Positions 26,001 to 37,736 of a DNA stretch of 64,000 nucleotides are shown in pieces; position 1 is the first letter of the stretch; each line of letters opens with the position of its first letter. Under the pieces are notes generated by a model, which saw nothing but the letters and a program-made list of their open reading frames with translations, was not told the origin of the DNA and searched no databases. Made by a program: the position numbers and the translations under genes. This DNA comes from Sphagnum compactum (taxonomy: Eukaryota > Bryophyta > Sphagnopsida > Sphagnales). The stretch covers positions 20,890,875-20,954,874 of the forward strand of contig OZ234495.1 of assembly GCA_965153455.1 (NCBI GenBank), read 5' to 3'.

Positions 26001-27290
26001 GAATCCCACAGGCACATTATGTGTCAGAGGTGAGCTTTACATTCCTGAGGTGGCTTTTATGCTTTCCATAAAGTTCTCACTCTTTGTGGGTCTTTCCATT
26101 ATACTGCGTCTTTCTGGGTTCGCACACCTCTCTTCACCCACCTAAAGAATATATGTTTAGACAACCTTCTGCATGAGAAAGAAAATAGTGGAGCTCTGCC
26201 TTTACATGGAGTAAAGCCCATGGTGGAGGGCTTTACCAGACACTTTGCATATGGTTTTGTTACTCCCACTAAACTTTTCTGAGGTCTGAAGAGCAAGAGG
26301 AGTAGAGATTTGGGCAAACCAATGTAGCCTACTGCACACTTCTGTCCATTCAAGGATGTCAACACTACGAAGCTCAGATTTTTACACGTTGTGTGGGTGT
26401 GCCTCGAAAGCAGATTTTATTTTATTTTTGCACTTGATAGATATGTTTTCCCATCTTTGAAAATAGAGGGTCTTGCAATTTGAAATGTACATTTTTATGC
26501 TAGTGACAATCATAACACAGGGAGTATAGAGTAGACAATAATATACCAATTTTTATTTTTAAAATGGATTAAATTGTTTAATGTAGAATTCAATCACTAC
26601 ATTGGATAGTTCTATTGAGTGAGAACCAATTTGCTTCGTCATTTCCACTTCCAAAACTAAGAAAAGTACAACATGTATTTGGTTACATTATGTATATCCC
26701 AAATGAGAAAAAATAATGACAATGTTTGTTATCGTGCAATATGTACACAAGATCTATAAATTTAGTCTATTGGTGCTGGGTTTGTAGAAATGAATGCTGA
26801 TACAGATACTTGTTGCACAATATAGGCCTAAAGTCAAGTAGTTCTCATATTGTAGCATCCCTAAGAAAAGTTCTTGAAATGTTGGATCCATGTGGGTCCA
26901 TCCATGATAGGGTATAAGAAAAAGAAAAAAAATGAATGTAGGACTTTCTTATGGTTACTTTTGACAAACAATATTTACATGAAATGAATTTGAATAAGAA
27001 AATTTGAATAATTCAAAATAAGATAATTCATATGATGGTGATGATTTTTCACATGTGTACATAATTGTGCATGAATATTTGATTGGTTTGCAAATCGAAA
27101 AATAAAAAAAAGTCAAAATAAGCTTTTAAAATCAATTAAATATGGTTTTTTAAATGAATATTTCTTGCACATGTAACTTGCATCTAGAGTTAAAAATTTG
27201 GAACCTAATAAATATAAAAAACTAGCCAAATGATTTAATAAAAGAATCATTTCCCTTGCAACCTTTTTTGAAATTTTCATATGATTTATA
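23028..27290. repeat. Segmental duplication, copy 1 (left block)
   Basis: From 'actcatgtaattgacctagtg' near 23028 to 'catttcccttgcaacctttt' near 27270-27290, this region matches 53108-57310 in the same orientation and order, with scattered substitutions and small indels. It begins in the AKR2 3' region, about 175 bases after the stop codon, and probably takes in the end of the 3' UTR. Open frames inside (for example 23319-23561 and 23677-24051) are not conserved as frames between copies and have no domain; I do not call genes. It contains an interspersed repeat (24845-25020) and a MITE-family end (25503-25540), both also in copy 2, so they predate the duplication. Confidence 0.9.
25503..25800. 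mobile_element. MITE-family left end within duplication copy 1
   Basis: AACCAGCACCCACTAGCACA matches the terminal repeat of the 45.5-kb element, followed by the family's 'tagttaaccatggtgattagc' and 'ctacctacctagtaa' landmarks. I could not find the matching right terminal repeat, so the copy may be truncated. The same truncated copy lies at about 55553-55850 in copy 2. Confidence 0.45.
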
Positions 27291-27850
27291 TTTTCATCAA
27301 ATTAACCTAATGAACATGTAATTGCCTAAAAGGAAACATTTTTTCTTGTGAATTTTTTTTGAAATTAATTACATCATTTTATGCATTCTTTTTGCATTCT
27401 TTTATAAAAAAATTGTAATATGGACAATTGATTGTAAATTAATCAAGGATTCCAAAGAATTTTATACAACACTCAATAATTATTGGGTTTTTTTAAGTTT
27501 TTTTTTTAATACTCTAATAGTGGGAACACACTAATACACCATAATTGCAATATGTTGAACACTATGAAATTTTAAATCTTCTTTTATAGTCCATTTTTTA
27601 GTTAACACTCCTTTCTGAAACCCCAATTGTGAATGAATTCACATAGGGTTTAAGTATGGAAACTTTATCAAGTTGTCAAACCATGAATTTAGATGCTTGC
27701 TTGTGTTGCAATTCATGATCCATAACTAGGACTTGGCCTCCGTAAATTAATTGATCTGTTGTCATCATCACTTGTCAATTGTAGAAAGGAAGGATGATGC
27801 ATATCAACAATCTTCAAGCCTATTATTGATCATGTGAAGAGTTTATGTGT
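27291..27850. other. Duplication copy 1, segment missing from copy 2
   Basis: About 560 AT-rich bases between the two blocks that are shared with copy 2. The corresponding place in copy 2 is occupied by the retroelement at 57320-63880. No gene is seen. This segment shows what the pre-insertion locus looked like. Confidence 0.7.
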
Positions 27851-27980
27851 AAGGTAACACCTAGGTGAGAGAGAATGTTTGAAATAAAGATCTAGGTGAA
27901 AGGGGCTGCCAAGCACTTGGCCTCTCACCTTTCAAGAACACCCACATTCACAGGCATTCACTCAGCATAAATCATTTAGA
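27851..27980. repeat. Segmental duplication, copy 1 (right block)
   Basis: Starting GGTAACACCTAGGTGAGAGA, this matches 63881-64000 with few differences, which shows that the duplication continues on the far side of the retroelement in copy 2. The match runs to the end of the window, so the true right border lies outside. Confidence 0.85.
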
Positions 27981-28369
27981 GGCAAATAATGAATTAAACA
28001 TTTGATCCATGAGATAATGATTGATGCTTAGATCTTGAAATGGCAATCACTTTAGATCCAAAGGCACCTTCTGCCTATTCTTTATGGATAGAAGAACCTT
28101 ACACTTGTACTTGAACACATAAGGTGCCTCCACACCTAGAGGAGGTATTATCCATGGATATACAATGATCTCATCTAACAACAAAAGAGAACATTAAAGA
28201 TTAAGCAAGTTTTCAAAGACAAAATAAGGAAAAAAATTTAAGATGAATGCCATGGTTGTAATAAAAACATTATTGACATCAAGATTGAATGCAAGGGATG
28301 AGACATAATGATTTTCATCATTTGCAATCTCCATTGTGAATTGCTCCAAATTCATTATGATACACATCA

Positions 28370-28970
28370 CAAAAGACTAAAATTGATCCAAAGAAGAAGA
28401 CAAAAAAGAAGAAGAATGATGTGCATGTGATGTTACAAGTGATGTGCACAAAATGTTTTTCTTTCCATTGCAATAATGTCTAGCATAAAAAACACACAAA
28501 TTGTATCCAAAGAAGAAGTAGAAGCAAAATGATGCTACTTGTTGTGCCCACAATGTGTTTTTCTTCACAACAATAACATTCAGCATTAAAACACGCAAAC
28601 TGCATCCAAAGAAGAAGAATGATTCCATTTTTCCAAGGAAAAAGAAGAAGTTTTAAATCAAAGGAAGAAGATGATGCATAATCCAAAGAAATAAAATTCT
28701 AAAAGCTCCAAATCAAAGGAAGAATAGAAAGAACTTAGAAGCTTCAGAATCCAAGGAAGAAAAAAATCCAAAACCAAAGGAAGAAGGATAACAATATGCA
28801 TGATCTAACAAAGAAGATGAATGTTTCCATTCTTGATGAAAGAAGAAGATTCAAATCCAAGGAAGAAAAAGAAGAACAAGAACGATCAAATCCAAATGCA
28901 AGGAGAAAGAAGAAGATCCAAATCCAAGAAAAAAGAAGGTGATGATCCATAATCCAAGAAAGAAGCACAA
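28370..28970. repeat. GAA-rich tandem repeat tract
   Basis: Two units of about 130 bases run from 28380 to about 28620 (each with 'atccaaagaagaag' and 'aaatgtttttcttt..aacaata'), then shorter 'aatccaaggaagaaaaagaag' repeats to 28970. The strand is strongly purine-biased. Minus-strand frames through it are low-complexity Phe/Leu/Ser translations and are not called. Confidence 0.65.
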
Positions 28971-29630
28971 CATAGATGGTGCTATTTGTTATGGTCTACA
29001 TCACAAAAACTATATCCAAGAGAAACACAAATTGCATCACACATGAACTACATTGCACATTTGTAGAAGGGACAACATGATGTTACACACTTGCTTCGAG
29101 TACACCAACTCCTAGCAAATCAAGCTCATAGTTAGGGGAGCCAATCACAAAGTAAACTTGCTGGAATACACCAAGGAACCCCAATCAGCCACAAATCACT
29201 GTAGTTTGCAAATCCTTCACGATTCCTAATCCAATGCCATGAATGATGCATCCTTTTGGGTAAAGAAAAATTTCATGCTCCAATTCACCATCTTCTTCAT
29301 GATGTGCGATATTAAGACCAAAGAGTATCATGTGATCTCTTCAAGATACAAACTTCGAAATGTGAACACCAATAACACCACCCACAACATCAATCAATTT
29401 GGACAATTTGCACTACGTTGACATGTTCATCGTCCCACTTAAATTGTGAGCTTCAAGAAAAAGAGAAAATTGTTACCAAATGTGTCAATCTGTCCAGAAA
29501 GCAAACCAGACTCTTCCATGCATTCTCTATCTCCACTCTCTCAAGATTCAAACCAAAATCAACATGAAAATAAATTCCTTTTCTTCAAATTTGAGAGCAT
29601 GGAACACAATCTTCTTAAATTCTGAAGGTT
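28971..29630. other. Intergenic, nothing coding seen
   Basis: AT-rich, with small open frames only. No motif, splice structure or repeat stands out. Confidence 0.4.
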
Positions 29631-29639
29631 TGTTTCATT

Positions 29640-30090
29640 TGTCTTGTCCAAGATTTGTATTCTGCGAGCTTGCATTCAAACTTCATTTGGGAAATTCTCT
29701 ATCTTCTCCAAGATCTGTAATTCTGCAAACTTGCATTCAAACTTTTCTTTGGAGATTCTTTTCTCCTCAAACATCTGTAATTCTGCTAGCTTGCATTCAA
29801 ACTTCTTTTTGGAAATTCTTTGTTTTAGGCTCCAAAGACATGTAATTTTGTGAGTTTGCATTTTAGACTTTTTTTTTTCTCTTCCTCAAATTTGTAACTC
29901 TGCAAGCTTGCATTCAAACTTCTTCCTGGAAATGTTTATTTCCTTTTCTAAGATCTATAATTTTGTGAGCTTACATTCAAACTTCTTTTCAAAATTTAAT
30001 TCTTTTCTTCTCCAAGATCTATATTCTGTGAGCTTGCATTTAGACTTTGCAAAAAACAATAAGTGTTCCCCAAGATCTGTAATTCTGACC
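29640..30090. repeat. Minisatellite of about 60 bp, 7-8 copies
   Basis: The unit runs approximately CCAAGATCTGTAATTCTGCA, then 'agcttgcattcaaacttctt', then 'tttggaaattctttt'. Copies diverge by substitutions and small length changes. Plus-strand translations (repeating CILxACIQTSF-type) come from the repeat and are not taken as protein. Confidence 0.75.
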
Positions 30091-31035
30091 CTGTTTTTTT
30101 TATGGATTTTCTTTTGGATAGAATGGTTCTCATATGAGAGTTTCTTGTCTTTCTTTTTTTTCATGAAGGGTTTTTGCAGGATGAAAATTAATCTTCCATG
30201 ATGGCTCTTGATCCTGTTTTTGATGATCAATCATCAGGGGAAATCAACTTACTTGCTTAAAAGCAAGACCTTCCGCACGAAAGATGGTAGGCAAAAGAAT
30301 GGGGAAGACTTCTTCACACAACCCATTCATGTATTGGAACATCTAATGCCCCTAAACCTTAAACTCTCAATCCTATCTAAAACAAATTGATTATGAATGT
30401 CAACAGTCCCTTGACATGACAACTTCTTGCAAATTCACTTTAATAGAAGCTCTCAAAATTTTCAGGAGTCGAATTCTGCAATTCCAGAACATTGATGCAC
30501 TCACAATCATTGAAAACTACTACAAACAATATTTTTGAGACTGAAAACTTGAGCATTCAGTCTCTTGTCAGTAATGTTCAACAAAGTAGGATGGGTGTGT
30601 GGGTGGGTTTCCAAAGAAAGGATCTGGAGGTGTGCACAACACCTGTGGGTCAGCAGCTTGAACCAGATAATTTCAATTACTTGATCAGTGTCATCCCAGA
30701 TAGCACTTACTGCTTTCTCAGGCTTGAACAACTCCACAATGATACTGTAACACATGTGAGAGCCACAATGGTGATGTACTGCTAATGTCCTCACAATGTA
30801 TGTTACATCCTCTGCATTTGGATCCTACCCCAGAATTTTCCCAGGAAATATTTAACATATTAAGGATTGAAAAAAATCTAGGATCTTGGCATGATATCAT
30901 GGCTTCAATAAGTTGAATGTTGTGTTATATTATTTATATATTAATGAAGTCTGGATCATATTATTTGAGAGCTAGCTACCTAGTGCATCTTACTCTTACA
31001 AATTTGACACATGGCAAATATTGCTGCTTACTTAC
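30091..31035. other. Probable 3' part of the unidentified minus-strand gene, unresolved
   Basis: The minus strand at 30590-30790 has a protein-like stretch (IIVELFKPEKA followed by a GTAAGT donor-like site near 30690), but I could not link it in phase to the exon ending at 31036. It may hold further exons of the gene at 31036-32175, or be relic sequence. Confidence 0.25.
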
Positions 31036-32175
31036 CTTGGCTTGTTGATCCAGAAACAAATAAAATGCAGTTGCAACTTTTGCATTGACGTGGTCTGAGT
31101 CTGAATCCCTGTATGAACTCAACTTGGTGTTGGTAGGACATCAAAAATGTCTTCAACTGAAACCTGCAAATTAGTGTCCACAAAAGATGATCACTTTACA
31201 GATATGATGCACTCTCATACAGTGCCACTATTGTGCCCTTTTCTGCACTGTAAAGCACACTCCCTGGTATTGATATGTAGGGACCACCATTGCCTGAAGT
31301 CATAGCAGCCTAGGACTTTTGATGAATATCCCTGAAACCACATTTAGGAATCAAGAGGGATGAGGGGCAGGCATGCTTATGAAGGTTTGTATGAGGCCAT
31401 GACTACAATCTGCAGAGGAAATGCATTCTTATCTGCAATGCAGCACAAAGTGAACTAGCTCAGTTTCTTTGCCTGCAAATCTAAACAGAAAAAAAGAATG
31501 TGTCTTATAACTAAGTCACATCCACCCAATTCATTTCCTTATGTTGGAAGGAAAACCTCTGTTGTGATTTGGATGATAGAACTCAGCAAGAAAGTCTTCA
31601 ACAATCCAGTAAGTCAAGTTCCCACTGACAATGATGAAATAAGAGCCCACCACCTTTCTCACACTGAACTTGCCACGAAATGATCTACAACACATGAATA
31701 TGCACAAAAGAAATCAATACCAATTCACATCCAATAGTAATAGTTCAAACTAAACATGTCCCTGAGGATCGTCAATCATACCATGACAAAAGGGTCTACA
31801 TGGGGTACAACAATATTTACAAAGAATGGATGAAAGTTGAATATCATACATACCCACTCCAAATGTGTACATGACAAGAATGAAAATCTGTTCACTGATG
31901 TCACCACCCTTAAGCCAACCCACTTTAATGATCTCAGGAATAATCCTAAATCGCAGGAAAAAAAAATTTAGTGTCTTGGAAAATTGTGAGGCCGACCTAA
32001 TACCATATTATTTTTATTATTACTATTATTTTGGAAGGTTAAGACACAATCTCACCTGATAACAAGATGGTCAAGAAAACTTATCACCTCAGAACTTGGA
32101 GGAAGAGCAGAATTTCAGCACCATTCTTCTTATTAGGGATGTGAATTCCAACCCAAACTACAAAATCTTCGATTT
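31036..32175 (-). CDS. Unrecognised gene, four phase-compatible exons (partial)
   Basis: Reading down the minus strand: an exon ending at 32088 (donor AG|GTGATA), then 31945-31854 (acceptor TTTAG, donor GTATGT), 31293-31200 (acceptor TTCAG, donor GTAAAG) and 31108-31036 (acceptor ATACAG, donor GTAAGT). The phases fit at every junction (2/1, 1/2, 2/1, ending in phase 0), which is unlikely by chance. The joined stretch contains EIEDFVVWVGIHIPNKK, LLFLQVLRIIPEIIKVGW, GNGGPYISIPGSVLYSAEKG and NAKVATAFYLFLDQQAK. The hydrophobic VVW..IP..LLFLQ..RIIP run faintly recalls segments S3-S4 of plant cyclic nucleotide-gated channels, but the rest does not fit, so I assign no function. Both ends are missing, and a further exon between 31854 and 31293 is possible. 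It may be an intact gene or a pseudogene. Confidence 0.4.
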
Positions 32176-33599
32176 CACTTGCAGGAGATCATGTTACCCT
32201 GAATACCCAAAAAAAACATTCTCAATAAGAAGAAAACTCATTCATATTCTGGAAAATCTGAGCAAAAATTCCAAAGCACTATCAAATGCTTGCAGCTACT
32301 ATAATTTCCACTAATTTGCCTCTTCTGGTGTTATCAGCAATAATTTGATATTTTGCCTAAAAATAACAAAAATAAAAATCTACTAGTCTAAGTGTATCAT
32401 GGATATGAAGAATCATGTGAGTCCTAATTAAGGGGAGGAGGCCAATGGGTCATAAATAAATGTCCAATACAAGATGATAGGAAGAGTACTAACAACTATG
32501 TGAAAAACAAAAACCCAAACATGAAATTCTCATGGAAAGAAAAACCCTGGAACTTCAACCCCTAAGTGCAATTTAGTCTTGTAACACCCAATTAGATATG
32601 ATATTCAATCCTGGTAATTGTACAACAAAATTGGGTAAGATTGTATTTGTGAGGAGAAGAAAATTGATGATGAATTTTGTTTGTCAACTGATTGATTGGT
32701 TTTTGAGCGAGAATTTGTTGCAGTTTCGGAGAACTAAAATTGTGAGAAGACTTAAACTTAGTTTTATTGTTGTACATACCTTTTCTATGTAGATTTGCTT
32801 GTCTTCGGATTGTCTTTGGAGCCACAACAAGACATCCATCACCTTTTCTTGCAACTAGCCTGTCAATTTTCCAAACTCAAGTGCAGCAGTGATGAAGAAA
32901 AACTCTTCTGCTACTGATGTTTTTGTTACCATGATCACCGACTCCGATGTCGTCGTCATCTCCTTCATGGATTGAGTCACCATCGTTGTTCATAAGTGTG
33001 CAGTCACCAGTTGTGGATACAAGTACCCTAGTGCAGCAAAACCCCCCCAAAAAAGGGCTTTGGAGAGCTTGAATTCATCTCCTAAGTCCTGAGCTTGAAA
33101 TTGTAAGATTCCATATTCAATCACTCAAAATATAAGTCCAGACATAATGGTTTAGAACCATACAGCTAGGCCTGGAAGATGTCTGTGATCATTCCTATTT
33201 TATTGGGTCAAGAACCTTACAGCTTCTATAATGAAGAAATGAGCACTTTCCTGCACTCATGGTTGCCCCCCTCCATAATATATCATATTTCAATATTTTC
33301 TCCTGATTGATAGTGTAGAACAACATCTAACCCAAGTTTCCCAATACAATGTTTAATAATACAAGATATCCCTAACTCCATATGCATTATGTTTTGGCCC
33401 TACAAAGGACAAATTATATTCATTAAAGAATGAAAAGGTCAAAGAAGGAAATAGGATTCTAGCTTACACCCCAAGATACTGCAAACGCATAGGGGCAACT
33501 CCAATCACATGGCAATGACAATAATGCAAATGCTTACTAATTACAAAACATCATGTCACTATACATCATCCATGTGCCAATATAGAATTGGCACACTGA
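32176..33599. other. Intergenic, nothing firmly coding
   Basis: Possibly contains upstream exons of the gene at 31036-32175, but none could be joined with confidence. Small open frames near 32600-32825 lack features. Confidence 0.35.
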
Positions 33600-36500
33600 T
33601 CAAAATTCTAGACATTTTGTCAACACTTTGTCTAATGATTGCACACCAGGTCCTCGGAGTTCTGTGTCTTCGTAGTAGTGTAGGTGGCTCATGGCATGGT
33701 TGATGTAAATCAATATTTCATATCTTTGGTGCATGGCCTTAGGCTCTTCGTTCTTTGCATGTGAAGTCCTCAAACTTCTAATCGAATAGATGTTTCGGTA
33801 AGCTTTGAATGAGTAAAAACGAACCTCCTCTCTATCCAATGGAATCCATTCGCCAATAATGGATGGCCAAAGAGTTTTGCTTATGCCAGCACTGATAAAC
33901 TGTCTTTGCCCTCTAGCCATTACATCAACAATGTCTTCAGGGAAGAGAAAATTAAAAGCTAGGGAATATGCACCCCCAATCTGATTCACATAGAAACCAC
34001 CAAATTGAGTGTCTGAACTCTCAGTAGTAACTGCAAGGGCACGACTATCCGCAATTGTGTCTGTCATATTCAAAGTCCCTTGAGCTTGAATTCCAATGGG
34101 TACCACTGGCATTTGAACTTGCACACTAGCTTGACTTGACACTTGGTTTGCACGAGATGTTGAACCTGTGAATGTTCCTGTCATATTTCTTTTCATAACG
34201 TCCATTGCAACCACAGTTCCAGGTGAAACTCGGACAGCTTCAGAATGCTCACAAGTTAGAGAAATTGTGATATTATCGTGACAATAACCCAAATTCCAAT
34301 CTTCATGTAATATAAGTTGTCCCCCATCCAAATCACATGCAGTCTCAATCGTGGTGGTTATCTTGCGTTCTCCTCCAAGAATTTCAAACTTGAACTTAAG
34401 CCAAGGGGCAATTTTTGCACCTTTTATCCGACTATCTGGGTGAAGGCGCTCGTTTGACAATCCTGCATAGAAAGTGCGCCCAACTTCCGGTATAACAATC
34501 ACAGTCAAAGACTTATTCTCATTTGAATCTTGTGGTCCTTTTGCTTGAAGAGACTCAAAACGCAGTTGAAAAGGACTTGATTGCTGATCTCTTTGTCCAC
34601 CAACTTCTGTAGGTCCACTTGAGGGACCCCCTTGACCACTCTCAATACCTTCCAGAGGTTCACCTGAATTACCTCCTTGTGAACTTTCTCCAACATCCAT
34701 AGGATCCATAGGTTCACTTGATGTACCTCCTTGGTCAGTCTCTCCTCCACCTTCCATGGTTTCAAGTAAAGGACCCCCATGATCATTCTTTTCACCTTCC
34801 ACAGCTTCACTTGAAATACCTGATGGATGTTGGAAATTTGAATCCTTAGCATTTTCGCTAAGCCCCATCATTTCAGCAAGCTCAAATATAAATGGAAACA
34901 TTTCACCAGTTTGTTTTTGGTTATCCTCCACATACACGCAACTGTTTTCAAGTCTCGATCCCACCAAGCCAACCCCAAATCTTTTGGATGATTGTTCTGC
35001 TGTCAAATTGCAGATTGAAAGTTTAGGTGGGGGTTTCGGAATGGGAATTCTCATTGGTGAAAAACTTGTTTCCTTCCACAAGTCAGACCAGGAGTGCTCA
35101 CCAATGTGCTGGACCACTACCCCATATTGCTTTGTCACCACAACCTTGGACCACTGTAGGCCCACCCCTACAACTTTTGACATGTCTTCAACCTGTATGA
35201 AAAGGAATTCTATTGAATCAGCCCCTTCAAATTTTCCCTTTCTTCCCTTAGTAAGAATTTCGTGAAGCCCATTTTGGATGCAATTTTGTGTAGTGTCACT
35301 TATTCCAATTGTTGAAAACTGATTTTCTTGTTTGAGATGACCATCAGTTGTGCATGGAAAATCTGGGCCTAACACAGGTCTGCACCAACAACACAAGATA
35401 AATTCCATTTAAAAATATGTTTTCTTACAATTGGTCACATTCCGAAAAATTGCCATGTGCACTTAAATCTTTTTAATCTATTTTTGCATCAACAAATTCA
35501 AAGGGTACATCCACCAAAAAATTAGATTTGTCCATTTTACACAACTGACTTTAAACTAGTAGTAGTTTTGAATGGTATTTAAAAACATTTAAGCATTCAC
35601 TTTATCTTCAGCGAATACACTTGTCAAATTGGAAGAGAAATTGTTAATTATAATTTTCTATAATTTTAAAATGCTAATTAAAATACATCTTTGACAAAGT
35701 GCCAGTTAGTCCGTTTGCAAGTGAGAGAACTTAAAAAGAAAAGGAGTAGATGAAGCAAATTATCTGCCCTAAATGGAAATCCAATTACTACGAAAACTAG
35801 TATTTTAACTATTTACCAAGGTCAGTAAACCAGATTCCCAAGAAACAATTTTGTTAAACACTTAAAGCTGGAACAAATGTTGGGTTGGATGACCAACCAA
35901 GAGACCTAATACTGCAACTACAGCAACCTTGAAAAACAAAAGGAGGTAACACCTATGACACATGGAAGAAGCTCTTAATTTTACCCACATTGATTTGCTT
36001 TTGTTAATTAATTACGGGAATACATCCCTCAAATTGCCCCCCTATAATCATGACATTAAAAGGCACTTATTTGAAACTAATAGTAAACCCTTCTCAACTT
36101 TAATAACCTAAGCATGCCATGGTATTCATGGTTCATAGTTCCCATCAAATGGGTTTGACATTACCAAGGACAGTTAATATTGAGTGAAAGATGCACATTA
36201 GTGCCAACGATTTTTTAATCAATACTGTTTGGAATGTATTTCTCTGGTAAAAAATTCTTGTAAGGATTTGTCCTTCGAATTGACCCAACCTCAAGGTTCA
36301 TGACAACCCTGCAAGTGGTTGTGGGTTAAAATCCTGATGATGTGATGTTAGATGTTATCCATCATAGCCAACTAGTTAACCATAATGGGGTCACTAGGTC
36401 AATAGGTCATCAAAATTGTTCAAACATGGCAGCCATATGAGTGCACTGGTAATGTAGCACTTGAAAAGTGACCACCTTTGAAAAGGAGGCAATAGCTCTA

Positions 36501-36986
36501 TGACAATCACATTTGGTCTCAACAGAAGTGCCATCATTTTTCATGGCCAACCCATGCTATGAAGTAGGGGACCCCAATTAATGTACTTGCACCTCATAAT
36601 CTTAAATATGGAATTTGCATGTAGTTTATTCTAAACGTAGTTGCACCCAAATTTGGACCGAAAGTCATGCAATTGTTTATTTCATCCTTTTAAGTTCTGG
36701 GTAACCACAACATATTATAACCATCATATTTGTCCGCGAACAAACCATCCAATTATTACGAACTCATTCATATGTAGATAAGTTCCATCAAATTGAAAGC
36801 TTCAATAAAATTTCACCACAAATGTATATTGTTGATAGTTGAATTTGTTGCACCTACAACAATAATAAGTATATAGAAGACTCACCTTGAACAAGATAGG
36901 CTTTCAAAGCCTGAAGTTTCTTGATTCTGATTTTTTTCCTTCCTTGCAAATGAATTTTTCCTTCGTTCCTTCCTTGCACCTTTTCT
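33600..36986 (-). CDS. Unrecognised large protein; possible C-terminal part of the TPR-kinase gene
   Basis: The main exon is an open stretch 35379-33600 (about 593 codons). An apparent acceptor (GGTGCAG) at its start joins in frame to 36986-36886, which ends with a CAAG|GTGAGT donor. The joined product starts RKGARKERRKNSFARKEKNQ (strongly basic), then has a folded-looking part (IEFLFIQVEDMSKVVGVGLQ). A low-complexity spacer of acidic/Gly/Ser repeats (about 34600-34850: GGTSSEPMD, GGNSGEPLEG) follows, then a long, probably beta-rich C-terminal part (WLKFKFEILGGERKITTTIE, SPGTVVAMDVMKRNMTGTF, PEDIVDVMARGQRQF). No signal peptide or clear membrane helix is seen, and I recognise no family. Exon 36986 opens in phase 0, and the TPR exon upstream closes in phase 0 at a CAG|GTAATG donor (37776), so one transcript could join them. 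Alternatively this is a separate gene starting at an ATG near 37016. The frame is fully open, which argues for function. Confidence 0.6.
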
Positions 36987-37236
36987 CTGCAGAGTAGCAA
37001 GAATAGACATCTCATCAATATTTGAAGGAACTAGATAGTGTATGGTAAGGCTCCAAGGTGGGGGCATTCCTAAAATAAGGGGTCTAGGTTGAATACAAAC
37101 CTGCATTTCAGGCCCATTATGTCAAGAATAATAATGCGCAACCCTAATGTTGTCATGAGTCTAAACAAAGGTGATAGGAATGAGAAGAACCATATGCCTA
37201 CTACCTATTTCGGAAGAAAATGCATCTTACCCTAAA

Positions 37237-37440
37237 GGTGCATTCACATTTGGTACTCTAATGTTGAATCCCCTAACATCATGCTAGTCATTCAGGACTT
37301 AAACCTACTTATCCTGAAAATTTGATGTTAAGCTAACATTCGCTTAACATTAAGCTATCACCCATTTAACATTGGGCACAAACTAGAATGTCAGCTAGAT
37401 TTTCATTTAACATTGACTTAAAATCAAGTGTGAATGCACC
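37237..37440. mobile_element. Small MITE with 15-bp terminal inverted repeats
   Basis: GGTGCATTCACATTT at the left is matched by AAGTGTGAATGCACC at the right (one mismatch), enclosing 204 bases rich in 'taacatt' repeats with further internal inverted symmetry. It has no coding capacity. If the TPR-kinase transcript continues to 33600, the element lies inside an intron. Confidence 0.7.
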
Positions 37441-37736
37441 ATAAGAAGGTGTAAGAGGCCTCTTGTAGGCGTAAGGTGCCTTTTATTTTTAAGGAGGCAA
37501 AGTTATCATTGGATTTCAAGGTGTTATTCAATAGATTAGGAAATATGGGTGACTCCATCACAAATGTATAAGAAGCCATTGGTCAAAGGGAATGCCAAAA
37601 TCACTTTATCTTCTTATAATATGCAAGTAGTTGGCCACTTTTACTTTGGATTTTATCTTTTAATAATTTGCAAGTAGTTGGCCACTTTTACTTTGGAATG
37701 TTTGATGGAAATTGCCCTATAATAAATGTGAAGAAG

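Noticed and set aside
29480-30201. Plus-strand frames over the 60-bp minisatellite
   Set aside because: Repetitive translation, in several frames, without codon or domain evidence.
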